A stretch of 64,000 bases of DNA from Pseudomonas borbori (GTDB lineage: Bacteria > Pseudomonadota > Gammaproteobacteria > Pseudomonadales > Pseudomonadaceae). The first letter of the stretch is position 1, and each line of letters starts with the position of its first letter. This document shows, one piece after another, positions 18,421-26,135 of the stretch. The stretch spans positions 1-64,000 of the forward strand of contig NZ_FOWX01000006.1 of assembly GCF_900115555.1 (NCBI RefSeq). Reading direction: 5' to 3'. Made by a program: the position numbers and the translations under genes. Under the pieces are notes generated by a model. The model did no database searches, was not told where the DNA came from, and saw nothing but the letters and a program-made list of their open reading frames with translations.

Positions 18421-19641
18421 TCAGCCCTTGACGCAGACCACCTGACGCAAGGTGTGCAGCACTTCCACCAGCTCGCTCTGGGCGGCCATTACCGCGTCGA
18501 TGTCCTTGTAGGCCATGGGGATCTCGTCGATCACCGCCTTGTCCTTGCGGCATTCGACATGGGCCGTGGCGCGCACCTGATCCGCGACCGTGAACTGCTT
18601 CTTGGCCTGGGTGCGGCTCATGATCCGCCCGGCGCCGTGGCTGCAGGAGCAGAATGCCTGCGGGTTGCCCAGGCCGCGGACGATAAAGCTCTTGGCGCCC
18701 ATGGAGCCGGGGATGATGCCCAGCTGGTCTTGCCGCGCCGATAACGCGCCCTTGCGGGTGACCAGCACCTCCCGACCGAAGTGCTGCTCGCGCTGCACGT
18801 AGTTGTGGTGGCAGTTCACCGCCTCCAGGCTGGCCGCGAAGGATTTGCCGAGCACCCGCTGCGCCGCGGCGATCACCGCCTGCATCATCAGCGCGCGGTT
18901 CTGCCGGGCGAAGTCCTGGGCCCAGCCGACTGCCTCCAGGTAGTCGGCGAAGTGCCGGCTGCCCTCCTCGAAGTAGGCCAGGTCCTTGTTCGGCAGGTTG
19001 GCCAGGTGCTGGCGCATGTCGGCCTGGGCCAGCTCGATGAACAGCGTGCCGATGGCGTTGCCCACCCCGCGCGAGCCGCTGTGCAGCATGAACCACACCT
19101 GGTCATGCTCGTCCAGGCAGACCTCGATGAAGTGGTTGCCGCCGCCCAGGGTACCCAGGTGCACGCGGTTGTTGGTCTTTTCCAGGCGCGGATACTTGTC
19201 GCTGATCGCCTTGAAACGCCCGGCCAGCGCCTTCCAGGCCTGGTCCGCGGCGACCGGCACGCGCTCCCAGGCGCCCTGGTCGTGCCGGCCGAAGGTCTTG
19301 CCATGGGGCACGGCCTGCTCGATGGCGCTGCGCAGGCCATGCAGGTTGTCCGGCAGGTCGCCGGCCTGCAGCGAGGTGCGCACGGCGATCATGCCGCAGC
19401 CGATGTCCACGCCCACGGCGGCCGGGATGATGGCGCCGACGGTGGGGATCACGCTGCCGATGGTCGAGCCCTTGCCCAGGTGCACGTCCGGCATCACCGC
19501 CAGGTGCTTGAAGATGAACGGCAGTTGCGCCGTCTCGAGCAGTTGCTGGCGGGCCTGGGCTTCGACCGGCACGCCCTGGGTCCAGAGCTTGATCGGCTTG
19601 CCATTGGCGGCCTGAAGAATCTGCGGCGAGCTGTGTTTCAT
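18421..19641 (-). CDS. rtcB: RNA-splicing ligase RtcB
   Basis: 406-residue GTP- and manganese-dependent RNA ligase that joins 2',3'-cyclic phosphate or 3'-phosphate ends to 5'-hydroxyl ends, repairing cleaved tRNA or rRNA. The metal-binding VDIGCGM motif (about residue 75), GGGNHF motif and the guanylylated histidine in SHGAGRIMSR are all present. I prefer the ATG giving MKHSSPQIL, which matches the family length; an ATG seven codons upstream (19662) is possible. No rtcA cyclase, RtcR regulator or archease gene is nearby. A perfect 10-bp inverted repeat lies just upstream (19684-19722). Confidence 0.94.
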   Translation of the reverse strand: MKHSSPQILQAANGKPIKLWTQGVPVEAQARQQLLETAQLPFIFKHLAVMPDVHLGKGSTIGSVIPTVGAIIPAAVGVDIGCGMIAVRTSLQAGDLPDNLHGLRSAIEQAVPHGKTFGRHDQGAWERVPVAADQAWKALAGRFKAISDKYPRLEKTNNRVHLGTLGGGNHFIEVCLDEHDQVWFMLHSGSRGVGNAIGTLFIELAQADMRQHLANLPNKDLAYFEEGSRHFADYLEAVGWAQDFARQNRALMMQAVIAAAQRVLGKSFAASLEAVNCHHNYVQREQHFGREVLVTRKGALSARQDQLGIIPGSMGAKSFIVRGLGNPQAFCSCSHGAGRIMSRTQAKKQFTVADQVRATAHVECRKDKAVIDEIPMAYKDIDAVMAAQSELVEVLHTLRQVVCVKG

Positions 19642-19683
19642 AGGATTTGCGGCCTTGCCCATTGTTCTGGCGCTACTGAATCA

Positions 19684-19722
19684 GCATGCACCCAATCGCC
19701 GCCCCGGCCAACGGGTGCATGC
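19684..19722. promoter_or_regulatory. Inverted repeat upstream of rtcB
   Basis: GCATGCACCC (19684-19693) and GGGTGCATGC (19713-19722) form perfect 10-bp arms 19 bases apart, about 45 bases before the rtcB start. It could be an operator or an RNA hairpin in the leader. No known regulator motif is recognised. Confidence 0.4.
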
Positions 19723-19918
19723 CGTGGCCAGCAAGGCGCCGGCTCCGGGCACAAGTTTTCGCTGGCGATTATGCAGACCGCGCGACAGCGTCCACACTAA
19801 CTAGACAGTTGAAACCTTTCGGGCCGGCCGGCGGTAGTTGCAACGTTTGGCTTTGTGCCCCGCGGGGAGTGGCCATGCCCGCGCATTGCTTCATCGTTGA
19901 CCACCGAGGAGTATGTCC

Positions 19919-20239
19919 ATGCCTGCTTTCGATCCCCAAGCGGCACTCGATGCCCTGTTCGCCGAATACAGCGCGCGGGCCAGTGCGATTAGTCAGGACT
20001 TGGCCCGCAGCCACTCGCCGGACTTCGCCGAGCAGGCCCTGCAACGGCAAAACGACGAAGTGCTCGAAGCCCTGCTGGCCGAGGCCAAGAAAGGCATGCG
20101 CCAGGTGGGAATGGCCAAGCTGCGGTTGGCCGACGGCACCTATGGCGACTGCCTGCGTTGTGGCGAACCGATCGAGCCGGCGCGCTTGCAGGTGTTGCCG
20201 GCCACCGAATACTGCCTGCGCTGTGCCGATCTGCAATAA
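19919..20239 (+). CDS. DksA/TraR-family zinc-finger protein
   Basis: 106-residue protein with an N-terminal helical region and a C-terminal C4 zinc finger, CLRCGEPI near residue 77 and YCLRCADL at the end. It is shorter than DksA, resembling the TraR/YbiI-type relatives that bind the RNA polymerase secondary channel; whether it acts with ppGpp cannot be read from sequence. ATG 19919 lies seven bases after GAGGAG; the ATG at 19913 is only one base from that site and is unlikely. A similar gene lies near the Lon-like protease gene in other pseudomonads. Confidence 0.85.
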   Translation: MPAFDPQAALDALFAEYSARASAISQDLARSHSPDFAEQALQRQNDEVLEALLAEAKKGMRQVGMAKLRLADGTYGDCLRCGEPIEPARLQVLPATEYCLRCADLQ

Positions 20240-20631
20240 AGTCCCGCCCCCCCCTGCAAGCCATGGCCGGAATAGGGTCAAAAAAAACCCACACGGTCAG
20301 GTGTGGGTGCTGGTGAAAGCCGTGCATGCACGGGAACCGGAGTAGACCCTAGCGGAGCAGGCCATGGAGGAGCGGACCATGGCGGAGCGGGTCTTTGCCA
20401 CCAAAAAACAGGAGAGCATCACGAGCCCTGGTGTTGCACGGGCCGCAAGGCAGGTAGATGGGTGCCTTCACGAGTGGTCGCGTGGAGTGGGACGGTAGCC
20501 GGCGCCCCACTCGGGCATGGCAGCGGTCAGAGGTTGTGGAAAATCGAGCACCCGTCTCCAGGTGCTCGCAGCGCGCGTTGCCGCGGGCGTCTGGGGGCGC
20601 TCGCAGCAGGCGGGAGTCTTTTCACAGCCTC
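20240..20631. other. Intergenic region with GGA-rich tandem motif; no gene recognised
   Basis: 392 bases without a credible coding frame. Around 20337-20392 the plus strand has imperfect 15-base tandem units built on GGAGCGGACCATGGC, giving several GGA motifs in a row. A minus-strand terminator closes the left side. It could hold a small RNA in either direction, but it does not match any RNA family I know. Confidence 0.4.
20280..20308 (-). terminator. Intrinsic terminator, leftward
   Basis: Eight-base-pair stem ACCCACAC/GTGTGGGT with a six-base loop; on the minus strand it is followed by eight T residues. It faces transcripts from the glycine-zipper gene, whose stop is 320 bases away, or an unrecognised RNA in between. 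Confidence 0.85.
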
Positions 20632-20985
20632 TTAGTGTTCGGGCCGGGCGAGCCGGTTGCCGCGGATGCTTACCAACTCACCCGCCTTGAAGCGTGCGTT
20701 GGGTGAGCGCACGACGCGTTGCGTGCCGTCATCGGTCTTGACCAGATAGGCCGTGTCGCTGAGCCCCAGCGCGTTCTGGGTGCCCGAGCCGCCCCAGGCT
20801 CCCACGGCGGCGCCGACCAGCGCGCCGATGGGGCCGCCAGCGGCGCCGCCGAGGATTACCCCGCCCAGGCCGCCGAATACCTTGCCGGCAGTATGGTCAG
20901 GTTTCTCGGCGAGCACTTCGATGGCGAAGGCCGATTGAGCAGAGAGCAGGAACAAGCTGAGAGTAAGCGCGGAGAGTCGTTTCAT
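20632..20985 (-). CDS. Glycine-zipper 2TM-domain envelope protein
   Basis: 117-residue exported protein. The signal peptide MKRLSALTLSLFLLSAQSAFA is about 21 residues with an AFA cleavage site and no lipobox cysteine. The mature part carries a glycine zipper of the 17-kDa surface antigen/SlyB type (about residues 34-70, repeated GG spacing such as GGLGGVILGGAAGGPIGA), which usually packs in the outer membrane, then a small hydrophilic C-terminal domain. A good AAGGGAAG site precedes the start. It is divergent from norR, and the shared upstream region carries NorR-type sites and a sigma54-like promoter facing this gene, so nitric-oxide induction is inferred. Function is not known. Confidence 0.8.
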   Translation of the reverse strand: MKRLSALTLSLFLLSAQSAFAIEVLAEKPDHTAGKVFGGLGGVILGGAAGGPIGALVGAAVGAWGGSGTQNALGLSDTAYLVKTDDGTQRVVRSPNARFKAGELVSIRGNRLARPEH

Positions 20986-21026
20986 GGTTCTTCCCTTGCG
21001 TGATAGTTTATCGACACATGAACATA

Positions 21027-21042
21027 GTCATTTTCCGTGCCA
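21027..21042 (-). promoter_or_regulatory. Possible sigma54 promoter of the glycine-zipper gene
   Basis: On the minus strand TGGCACG, four bases, then ATGAC. The -24 element is perfect; the -12 element has the G but not the C of TTGC, so it is imperfect. Spacing is correct. A start near 21015 gives a leader of about 30 bases carrying the AAGGGAAG site. Confidence 0.5.
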
Positions 21043-21059
21043 TAAAAAATATTCATATA

Positions 21060-21072
21060 AATCAGATAGTTA
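21060..21072 (+). promoter_or_regulatory. Possible IHF-binding site
   Basis: AATCAGATAGTTA matches WATCAANNNNTTR except for one base, in a strongly AT-rich stretch between the sigma54-like promoter and the NorR-type sites, where IHF bending is usual for sigma54 activators. Confidence 0.45.
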
Positions 21073-21083
21073 TTATTTTAACG

Positions 21084-21121
21084 AGTCATAGTGACAAGAG
21101 CGTGCGCGTGTCACTATGACT
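21084..21121. promoter_or_regulatory. Paired NorR-type enhancer sites
   Basis: Perfect 13-bp inverted repeat AGTCATAGTGACA / TGTCACTATGACT with a 12-base spacer. Each arm contains GT-N7-AC (GTCATAGTGAC at 21085-21095; GTCACTATGAC at 21110-21120), the NorR consensus, 25 bases centre to centre. It ends 15 bases before the norR start, so it could also mediate autoregulation. Confidence 0.75.
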
Positions 21122-21135
21122 AAAACGGAGTCGTT

Positions 21136-22689
21136 ATGACCAACCCGCTGCTGCTGGCCCTGGTTCCCCTGGTCGCCGACCTGTCGCGCGATCTGCCCGA
21201 CGAGGAGCGTTATCGACGCCTGCTGTGCGCACTGCGTCAACTCATGCCGTGCGAGGCCGTGGCCCTGCTCAAGCTGGAGGGCGATACCCTCATTCCGCTT
21301 TCGGTCGAGGGCCTGAGCCCGGACACCCTGGGGCGCCGCTTCAAGGTCGAGCACCACCCGCGTCTGCGCATGCTCCTCGAGCGGCGCGGGCCGACGCGCT
21401 TCGCCATCGACTGCGGCTTGCCCGACCCCTATGACGGCCTGGTCGATGGTCACCAGGGGCACCTGGCGATTCACGACTGCCTCGGCTGTCCGCTTTACCT
21501 GCAGGACAAGCCCTGGGGCCTGCTGACCCTAGACGCGCTCGATCCGGCCAGTTTCGGCAGCGTCGACCTGGACAACCTGGCCGCCTTCGCCAGCCTGGCC
21601 GCCGCCACCGTGATGGCCAGCGAACGCATCAGCCTGCTGGCGCGCAATGCCGAGGAACAGCGGCAACTGGCGGCCGTCTACAAACGCGCCGCCGACGGTC
21701 GCCGACCGCGCGAACTGGTCGGCCAAAGCGCCCGTCACAAACAGTTGCAGGAAGAGGTCCAGCTGGTCGGCAACAGCGCGCTGACCGTGCTGATCACCGG
21801 CGAAACCGGGGTGGGCAAGGAACTGGTCGCCGAAGCCATCCACCTGAGCTCGCCACGTGCGCAGAAGCCGCTGATCAGCCTGAACTGCGCGGCACTGCCC
21901 GACACCCTGGTCGAGAGTGAACTGTTCGGCCACGTCAAGGGGGCCTTCTCCGGCGCCGTCGGCGAGCGTAGCGGCAAGTTCGAACTGGCCGATGGCGGCT
22001 CGATCTTCCTCGACGAGATAGGTGAGCTGGCGCTGCCGATCCAGGCCAAGCTGCTGCGTGTCCTGCAGAGCGGCCAGTTGCAGCGGGTCGGCTCGGATCG
22101 CGAGCATCACGTCGATGTACGCATCATCGCGGCGACCAACCGCGACCTGGCCGAAGAGGTGCGCAGCGGGCGCTTTCGCGCGGACCTCTATCACCGCCTC
22201 AGCGTCTACCCGTTGCTGGTGCCGCCGTTGCGCGAGCGCGGCCGCGACATCCTGTTGCTGGCCGGCTACTTCCTCGAAGAGAACCGCGCTCGGCTCGGCC
22301 TGCGCAGCCTGCGCCTGAGCGCCAGTACGCAGAGCGCCCTGCTCGGTTACAGCTGGCCGGGCAACGTACGCGAGCTCGAACACCTGATCGGCCGCGCCGT
22401 GCTCAAGGCCATGGCCGGGCACAAGGAGCGTCCGCGCATCCTCACCCTCGAACCGCACAACCTGGATCTCGAGGAACAGGCGCTCGAACCATTGCCGAGC
22501 GTGCCGGCGCACGAGGCTCCCCCGCCCCGCCCCGGGGCCAACATGAAGACGCTGATGGGCGAGTACCAGAAGCGCTTGATCAACGAATCGCTGGCCCGCA
22601 ATCAGAACAAGTGGGCGGACGCCGCCCGGGACCTGGGTATCGACCGGGCCAACCTGAACCGTCTGGGCAAACGCCTGGGTCTTCTCTGA
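21136..22689 (+). CDS. norR: Nitric-oxide-responsive sigma54 activator NorR (FhpR-like)
   Basis: 517-residue enhancer-binding protein. The N-terminal GAF domain (1-180) senses NO through a mononuclear iron; candidate ligands and lid residues lie in RGPTRFAIDCGLPDPYDGL and HDCLGCPL. The central AAA domain has Walker A GETGVGKE (about 225) and the sigma54 contact loop reads GAFSGA rather than the usual GAFTGA, a conservative change. The C-terminal helix-turn-helix (KWADAARDLGIDRANLNRLG) binds DNA. CGGAG lies five bases upstream of the ATG. No norVW, hmp/fhp or norCB is adjacent; the divergent gene is a glycine-zipper protein. FhpR is the closest alternative name. Confidence 0.9.
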   Translation: MTNPLLLALVPLVADLSRDLPDEERYRRLLCALRQLMPCEAVALLKLEGDTLIPLSVEGLSPDTLGRRFKVEHHPRLRMLLERRGPTRFAIDCGLPDPYDGLVDGHQGHLAIHDCLGCPLYLQDKPWGLLTLDALDPASFGSVDLDNLAAFASLAAATVMASERISLLARNAEEQRQLAAVYKRAADGRRPRELVGQSARHKQLQEEVQLVGNSALTVLITGETGVGKELVAEAIHLSSPRAQKPLISLNCAALPDTLVESELFGHVKGAFSGAVGERSGKFELADGGSIFLDEIGELALPIQAKLLRVLQSGQLQRVGSDREHHVDVRIIAATNRDLAEEVRSGRFRADLYHRLSVYPLLVPPLRERGRDILLLAGYFLEENRARLGLRSLRLSASTQSALLGYSWPGNVRELEHLIGRAVLKAMAGHKERPRILTLEPHNLDLEEQALEPLPSVPAHEAPPPRPGANMKTLMGEYQKRLINESLARNQNKWADAARDLGIDRANLNRLGKRLGLL

Positions 22690-22759
22690 GTGCTTGTGAA
22701 AGACGCTCGCTACGACCTTCGATATTTCCCCAGCCTCTGAGCGTTTTTTCACAAGCGCT
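22689..22759. other. Long imperfect inverted repeat after norR
   Basis: Arms AGTGCTTGTGAAAGACGCTC (22689-22708) and GAGCG-T6-CACAAGCGCT (22739-22759) pair almost completely, starting at the norR stop codon. It may act as a terminator or as mRNA end protection; the usual terminal U tract is missing. Confidence 0.5.
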
Positions 22760-22853
22760 CAAGGCTTTTTGCGTGCCCGCGACCTACCAAACGGCTTGTG
22801 GATGGCCGTCGATGCGGCCATGATTTCACCAGCCCTCCGTTCAAGGATTTCCA

Positions 22854-25310
22854 ATGCCAGACTCCGTTGCAGCCCATTTGCGGCTGGCACCTGAAGCACT
22901 CACCCGCCCGTTCTCGCCCGAGCAGTTCAACTTCACCAGCACCGATGACCTGGAGCCGTTCCGTGGCGTGCTCGGTCAGGAGCGTGCGGTCGAGGCCCTG
23001 CAGTTCGGCGTGGCCATGCCGCGCCCCGGTTACAACGTGTTCGTCATGGGCGAGCCCGGCACCGGCCGCTTCTCGTTCGTCAAACGCTACCTCAAGGCCG
23101 AGGCCAAGCGCCTGGCGACCCCGGCGGACCACGTCTACGTCAATCACTTCGACGAGCCACGCGAGCCGCGTGCACTGGAGTTGCCGGCGGGCAGTGCCGG
23201 GGCATTCATCGCCGACATCAACCTGCTGATCGACAACCTGCTGGCGACCTTCCCGGCGGTATTCGAGCACCCGTCCTATCAGCAGAAGAAGAGCGCCATC
23301 GACCGCGCCTTCAACAAGCGCTACGACCAGGCGCTCGATGTGATCGAGAAGCTGTCCCTGGAAAAGAACGTGGCGCTGTACCGCGACAGCAGCAACATCG
23401 CCTTCACCCCGATGCTCGAGGGCAAGGCGCTGGACGAGGCCGAGTTCGCCCAGTTGCCGGAAGCCGAGCGCGAGCGCTTCCACGTCGATATCTCCAGTCT
23501 GGAAGAACGGCTCAACGAAGAACTGGCCAGCCTGCCGCAGTGGAAGCGCGAGTCGAGCAACCAGCTGCGCCAGCTCAATGAAGAAACCATCACCGTGGCG
23601 CTGCAGCCGTTGCTGGCGCCCTTGTCGGAAAAGTACGCGGAAAACGCCGGCGTCTGCGCCTACCTGCAGGCGGTGCAGGTCAACCTGCTGAAGACCGTGG
23701 TCGACCAGCTGGTCGAGGTGGAAAAGGCCGATGCGCAAACGCGCAAGCTGCTCGAGGAGCAGTACTGCCCGTCCCTGGTGGTCGGCCATCACGCCCAGGG
23801 CGGCGCGCCCGTGGTGTTCGAGTCGCATCCGACCTACGACAACCTGTTCGGCCGCATCGAATACAACGCCGACCAGGGTGCGCTCTACACCAGTTACCGG
23901 CAGCTGCGCCCCGGCGCCCTGCACCGCGCCAACGGCGGCTTCCTGATCCTCGAAGCGGAGAAGATGCTCGGCGAACCCTTCGTCTGGGATGCGCTCAAGC
24001 GCGCCCTGCATTCACGCCAGCTGAAGATGGAGTCGCCGCTCGGCGACCTCGGCCGCATCGCCACTGTGACCCTCAATCCGCAGGTCATCCCCTTGCAGGT
24101 CAAGGTCATCATCATAGGTGCGCGCCAGCTGTACTACGCGTTGCAGGACCATGATCCGGACTTCCAGGAAATGTTCCGCGTGCTGGTCGACTTCGACGAG
24201 GACATTCCCCTGGCCGACGAGAGCCTGGAGCAGTTCGCCCAGTTGATGAAGACCCGCACCATGGAAGAAGGCATGGCGCCGCTGACCGCCGCCGCGGTAG
24301 CGCGCCTGGCGACCTTCAGCGCGCGCTTGGCCGAGCACCAGGGGCGCCTGTCGGCGCGCATTGGCGACCTGTTCCAGCTGGTCAGCGAGGCCGACTTCAT
24401 CCGCCAGCTGGCCAGTGAGACGGTCACCGACGTCGGTCATATCGAACGCGCCCTGAAGGCCAAGGCGACCCGTACCGGCCGGGTGTCGGCGCGGATCATC
24501 GACGACATGCTGGCCGGCATCATCCTGATCGACACCGCCGGTGCCGCGGTCGGCAAGTGCAACGGCCTGACCGTGCTGGAAGTCGGCGATTCGGCGTTCG
24601 GCGTGCCGGCGCGGATTTCCGCCACCGTCTACCCCGGCGGTTCGGGCATCGTCGACATCGAGCGCGAGGTCAACCTCGGCCAGCCGATCCACTCCAAGGG
24701 CGTGATGATCCTCACCGGTTACCTGGGTAGCCGCTACGCCCAGGAATTTCCCCTGGAGATTTCCGCGAGCATCGCCCTGGAGCAATCCTATGGCTATGTC
24801 GACGGCGACAGCGCCTCGCTGGGCGAGGTTTGCACGCTGATTTCCGCCCTGTCGCGCCGGCCGCTCAAGCAGTGTTTCGCCATCACCGGCTCGATCAACC
24901 AGTTCGGCGAGGTGCAGGCGGTCGGCGGGGCCAACGAGAAGATCGAAGGCTTCTTTCGCCTGTGCGAGGCCCGCGGCCTGACCGGCGAACAGGGCGCGAT
25001 CATCCCGCACTCCAACATCGCCACCCTGATGCTCGACGAGCGCGTGCTGCAGGCGGTGCGGGCCGGGCAGTTCCATGTCTATGCGGTGCGCCAGGTCGAC
25101 GAGGCGTTGAGCCTGCTGGTCGGCGAAGATGCCGGTACGCCCAATGCCGAAGGTCAGTTTCCGCCTGGCAGCGTCAATGCACGGGTAGTCGAGCGGCTGC
25201 GCGAGATCGCCGAAATCGGCATGGCCGAGGATGACAAGGAGGTGAAGACCGAAGTGCTGGTGGCGCTGGCCAAGGAGAAAAAGCCACGGGCGAAGAAACC
25301 GGCCGCCTGA
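22854..25310 (+). CDS. Lon-like ATP-dependent protease (LonH/LonB type)
   Basis: 818-residue AAA+ protease without the Lon N-terminal substrate domain. A helical N-terminal region precedes the Walker A equivalent GEPGTGRFSF (about residue 64; the usual GKS/T is GRF, so the P-loop is atypical) and the conserved LRPGALHRANGGFLILEAEK. The C-terminal peptidase domain keeps the Ser-Lys dyad: serine in YVDGDSASLGE and lysine in GGANEKIEGF (about 695). The tail is lysine-rich (KEKKPRAKKPAA). Substrates are unknown; relatives are involved in stress survival. It is transcribed alone after norR. Confidence 0.88.
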   Translation: MPDSVAAHLRLAPEALTRPFSPEQFNFTSTDDLEPFRGVLGQERAVEALQFGVAMPRPGYNVFVMGEPGTGRFSFVKRYLKAEAKRLATPADHVYVNHFDEPREPRALELPAGSAGAFIADINLLIDNLLATFPAVFEHPSYQQKKSAIDRAFNKRYDQALDVIEKLSLEKNVALYRDSSNIAFTPMLEGKALDEAEFAQLPEAERERFHVDISSLEERLNEELASLPQWKRESSNQLRQLNEETITVALQPLLAPLSEKYAENAGVCAYLQAVQVNLLKTVVDQLVEVEKADAQTRKLLEEQYCPSLVVGHHAQGGAPVVFESHPTYDNLFGRIEYNADQGALYTSYRQLRPGALHRANGGFLILEAEKMLGEPFVWDALKRALHSRQLKMESPLGDLGRIATVTLNPQVIPLQVKVIIIGARQLYYALQDHDPDFQEMFRVLVDFDEDIPLADESLEQFAQLMKTRTMEEGMAPLTAAAVARLATFSARLAEHQGRLSARIGDLFQLVSEADFIRQLASETVTDVGHIERALKAKATRTGRVSARIIDDMLAGIILIDTAGAAVGKCNGLTVLEVGDSAFGVPARISATVYPGGSGIVDIEREVNLGQPIHSKGVMILTGYLGSRYAQEFPLEISASIALEQSYGYVDGDSASLGEVCTLISALSRRPLKQCFAITGSINQFGEVQAVGGANEKIEGFFRLCEARGLTGEQGAIIPHSNIATLMLDERVLQAVRAGQFHVYAVRQVDEALSLLVGEDAGTPNAEGQFPPGSVNARVVERLREIAEIGMAEDDKEVKTEVLVALAKEKKPRAKKPAA

Positions 25311-25366
25311 GGACCTGGGAAAAGGCGCCAGCGGCGCTGCGTTTTAGCGGTGGATATTGGCCCGCT

Positions 25367-25438
25367 TTGTGGAAGGGCCTGTTAGCCGCGATTGGCCTTG
25401 AAGGCGCTGAAAGCATCGCGGCTGAAGCCCCTTCCACG
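25367..25438. repeat. Dispersed repeat family C, copy 3
   Basis: TTTGTGGAAGGGCC, GTTAGCCGCGATTGGCCTTG, GGCGCTGAAAGCATCGCGG and CTGAAGCCCCTTCCACG; arms GTGGAAGGG and CCCCTTCCAC pair. Very close to copy 1 at 11852-11937. Confidence 0.7.
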
Positions 25439-25596
25439 CTTGCCTGCGCAAGTGCATGTGATCCGCGGCGGCGTTGCGCTGGAAATTTACCTGCCTGCTG
25501 CCCCCTGCCTGCTGCCTACGGCCAAGCCGGTGGCGGGCGCAACTGGCGGATGGGGTAAAGCTTCGGCGCCGCCTTGGACTCAGGCACCGGAGGATT

Positions 25597-25617
25597 TCAT
25601 CCACACAGTTATCCACA
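25597..25617 (+). promoter_or_regulatory. DnaA box pair
   Basis: TCATCCACA (25597-25605, one mismatch) and TTATCCACA (25609-25617, perfect R1-type DnaA box), separated by three bases. Another perfect box lies at 26127-26135 on the other side of the next gene. Confidence 0.5.
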
Positions 25618-25698
25618 GATTGCCGAGCTGACTGGCGGCTTCCCTGCCTCGCCTATGCGGGTGTAGGCTGAAGGCCTGATCACATGAGGGTCGCCGCC

Positions 25699-26040
25699 AT
25701 GCCGCGCTGCCTCTGTCTCACCCGTCAATGCCTGGGTTTGATTACCCGCATCGAATGCGTGGTATTGCCACTGGCCGGCGACAAGGGCCTCTGGACATTG
25801 ATCTGTGCCGCCGGCCTGTCCGGCTCCCAACCCTCTGCCATCAAGGCACAAGGCCCGTTCTGCGGGCCTGTCGTGGCCGAAGGGGTGCTGGCCGGGATTG
25901 CCGAAAGCCTGCTGGTCCAGGGCTACGACGAATGCGCCGAACTGCCGATCTGGCGCTTGCATATCCAGGCCGAGTTGCGCCGCTTGAATGGCGACCGCCA
26001 TGGCCGTCAGGGCTATTACCAATTCCAGCCGGATAGCTGA
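25699..26040 (+). CDS. Conserved hypothetical protein
   Basis: 113-residue small protein beginning MPRCLCLTRQCLGL, with four cysteines in its first 20 residues (CLC, C, C), a short hydrophobic core (LWTLICAAGLSG) and a hydrophilic C-terminus ending YYQFQPDS. I chose ATG 25699 because GAGGG lies eight bases upstream; ATG 25684 is also in frame. A similar gene occurs between the Lon-like protease and UPF0114 genes in other pseudomonads. No domain is recognised. Both flanks carry perfect DnaA boxes. Confidence 0.65.
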   Translation: MPRCLCLTRQCLGLITRIECVVLPLAGDKGLWTLICAAGLSGSQPSAIKAQGPFCGPVVAEGVLAGIAESLLVQGYDECAELPIWRLHIQAELRRLNGDRHGRQGYYQFQPDS

Positions 26041-26126
26041 GCGCGGCCCGGTCGTCTTTTGAGCAGCCTGCAGCAAGGCCGGTCGCAGTTGGCCTGACGG
26101 CGTTAATCCCGAACCTGTCCACAAGG

Positions 26127-26135
26127 TTATCCACA
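26127..26135 (+). promoter_or_regulatory. DnaA box
   Basis: Perfect TTATCCACA. Six bases further on, TGGGGATAAG is a near match on the other strand, giving a second opposed candidate box at 26142-26150. It lies in the leader region of the UPF0114 gene. Confidence 0.5.

Larger units (their letters stand above)
25311..25698. other. Intergenic region with repeat C and DnaA boxes
   Basis: 388 bases without a gene. It contains a family C repeat (25367-25438), a CTGCCTGCTGCC tandem stretch near 25491, and at 25597-25617 a perfect DnaA box TTATCCACA preceded by a one-mismatch box TCATCCACA. The leader and ribosome site of the next gene follow. Confidence 0.6.

Noticed and set aside
19642..19918. 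Sigma54 promoter for rtcB
   Set aside because: No TGGCAC-N5-TTGC with correct spacing; RtcR is absent.
20337..20392. Known RsmY/RsmZ small RNA
   Set aside because: GGA motifs occur, but the sequence does not match the known RNAs and no rightward terminator follows.
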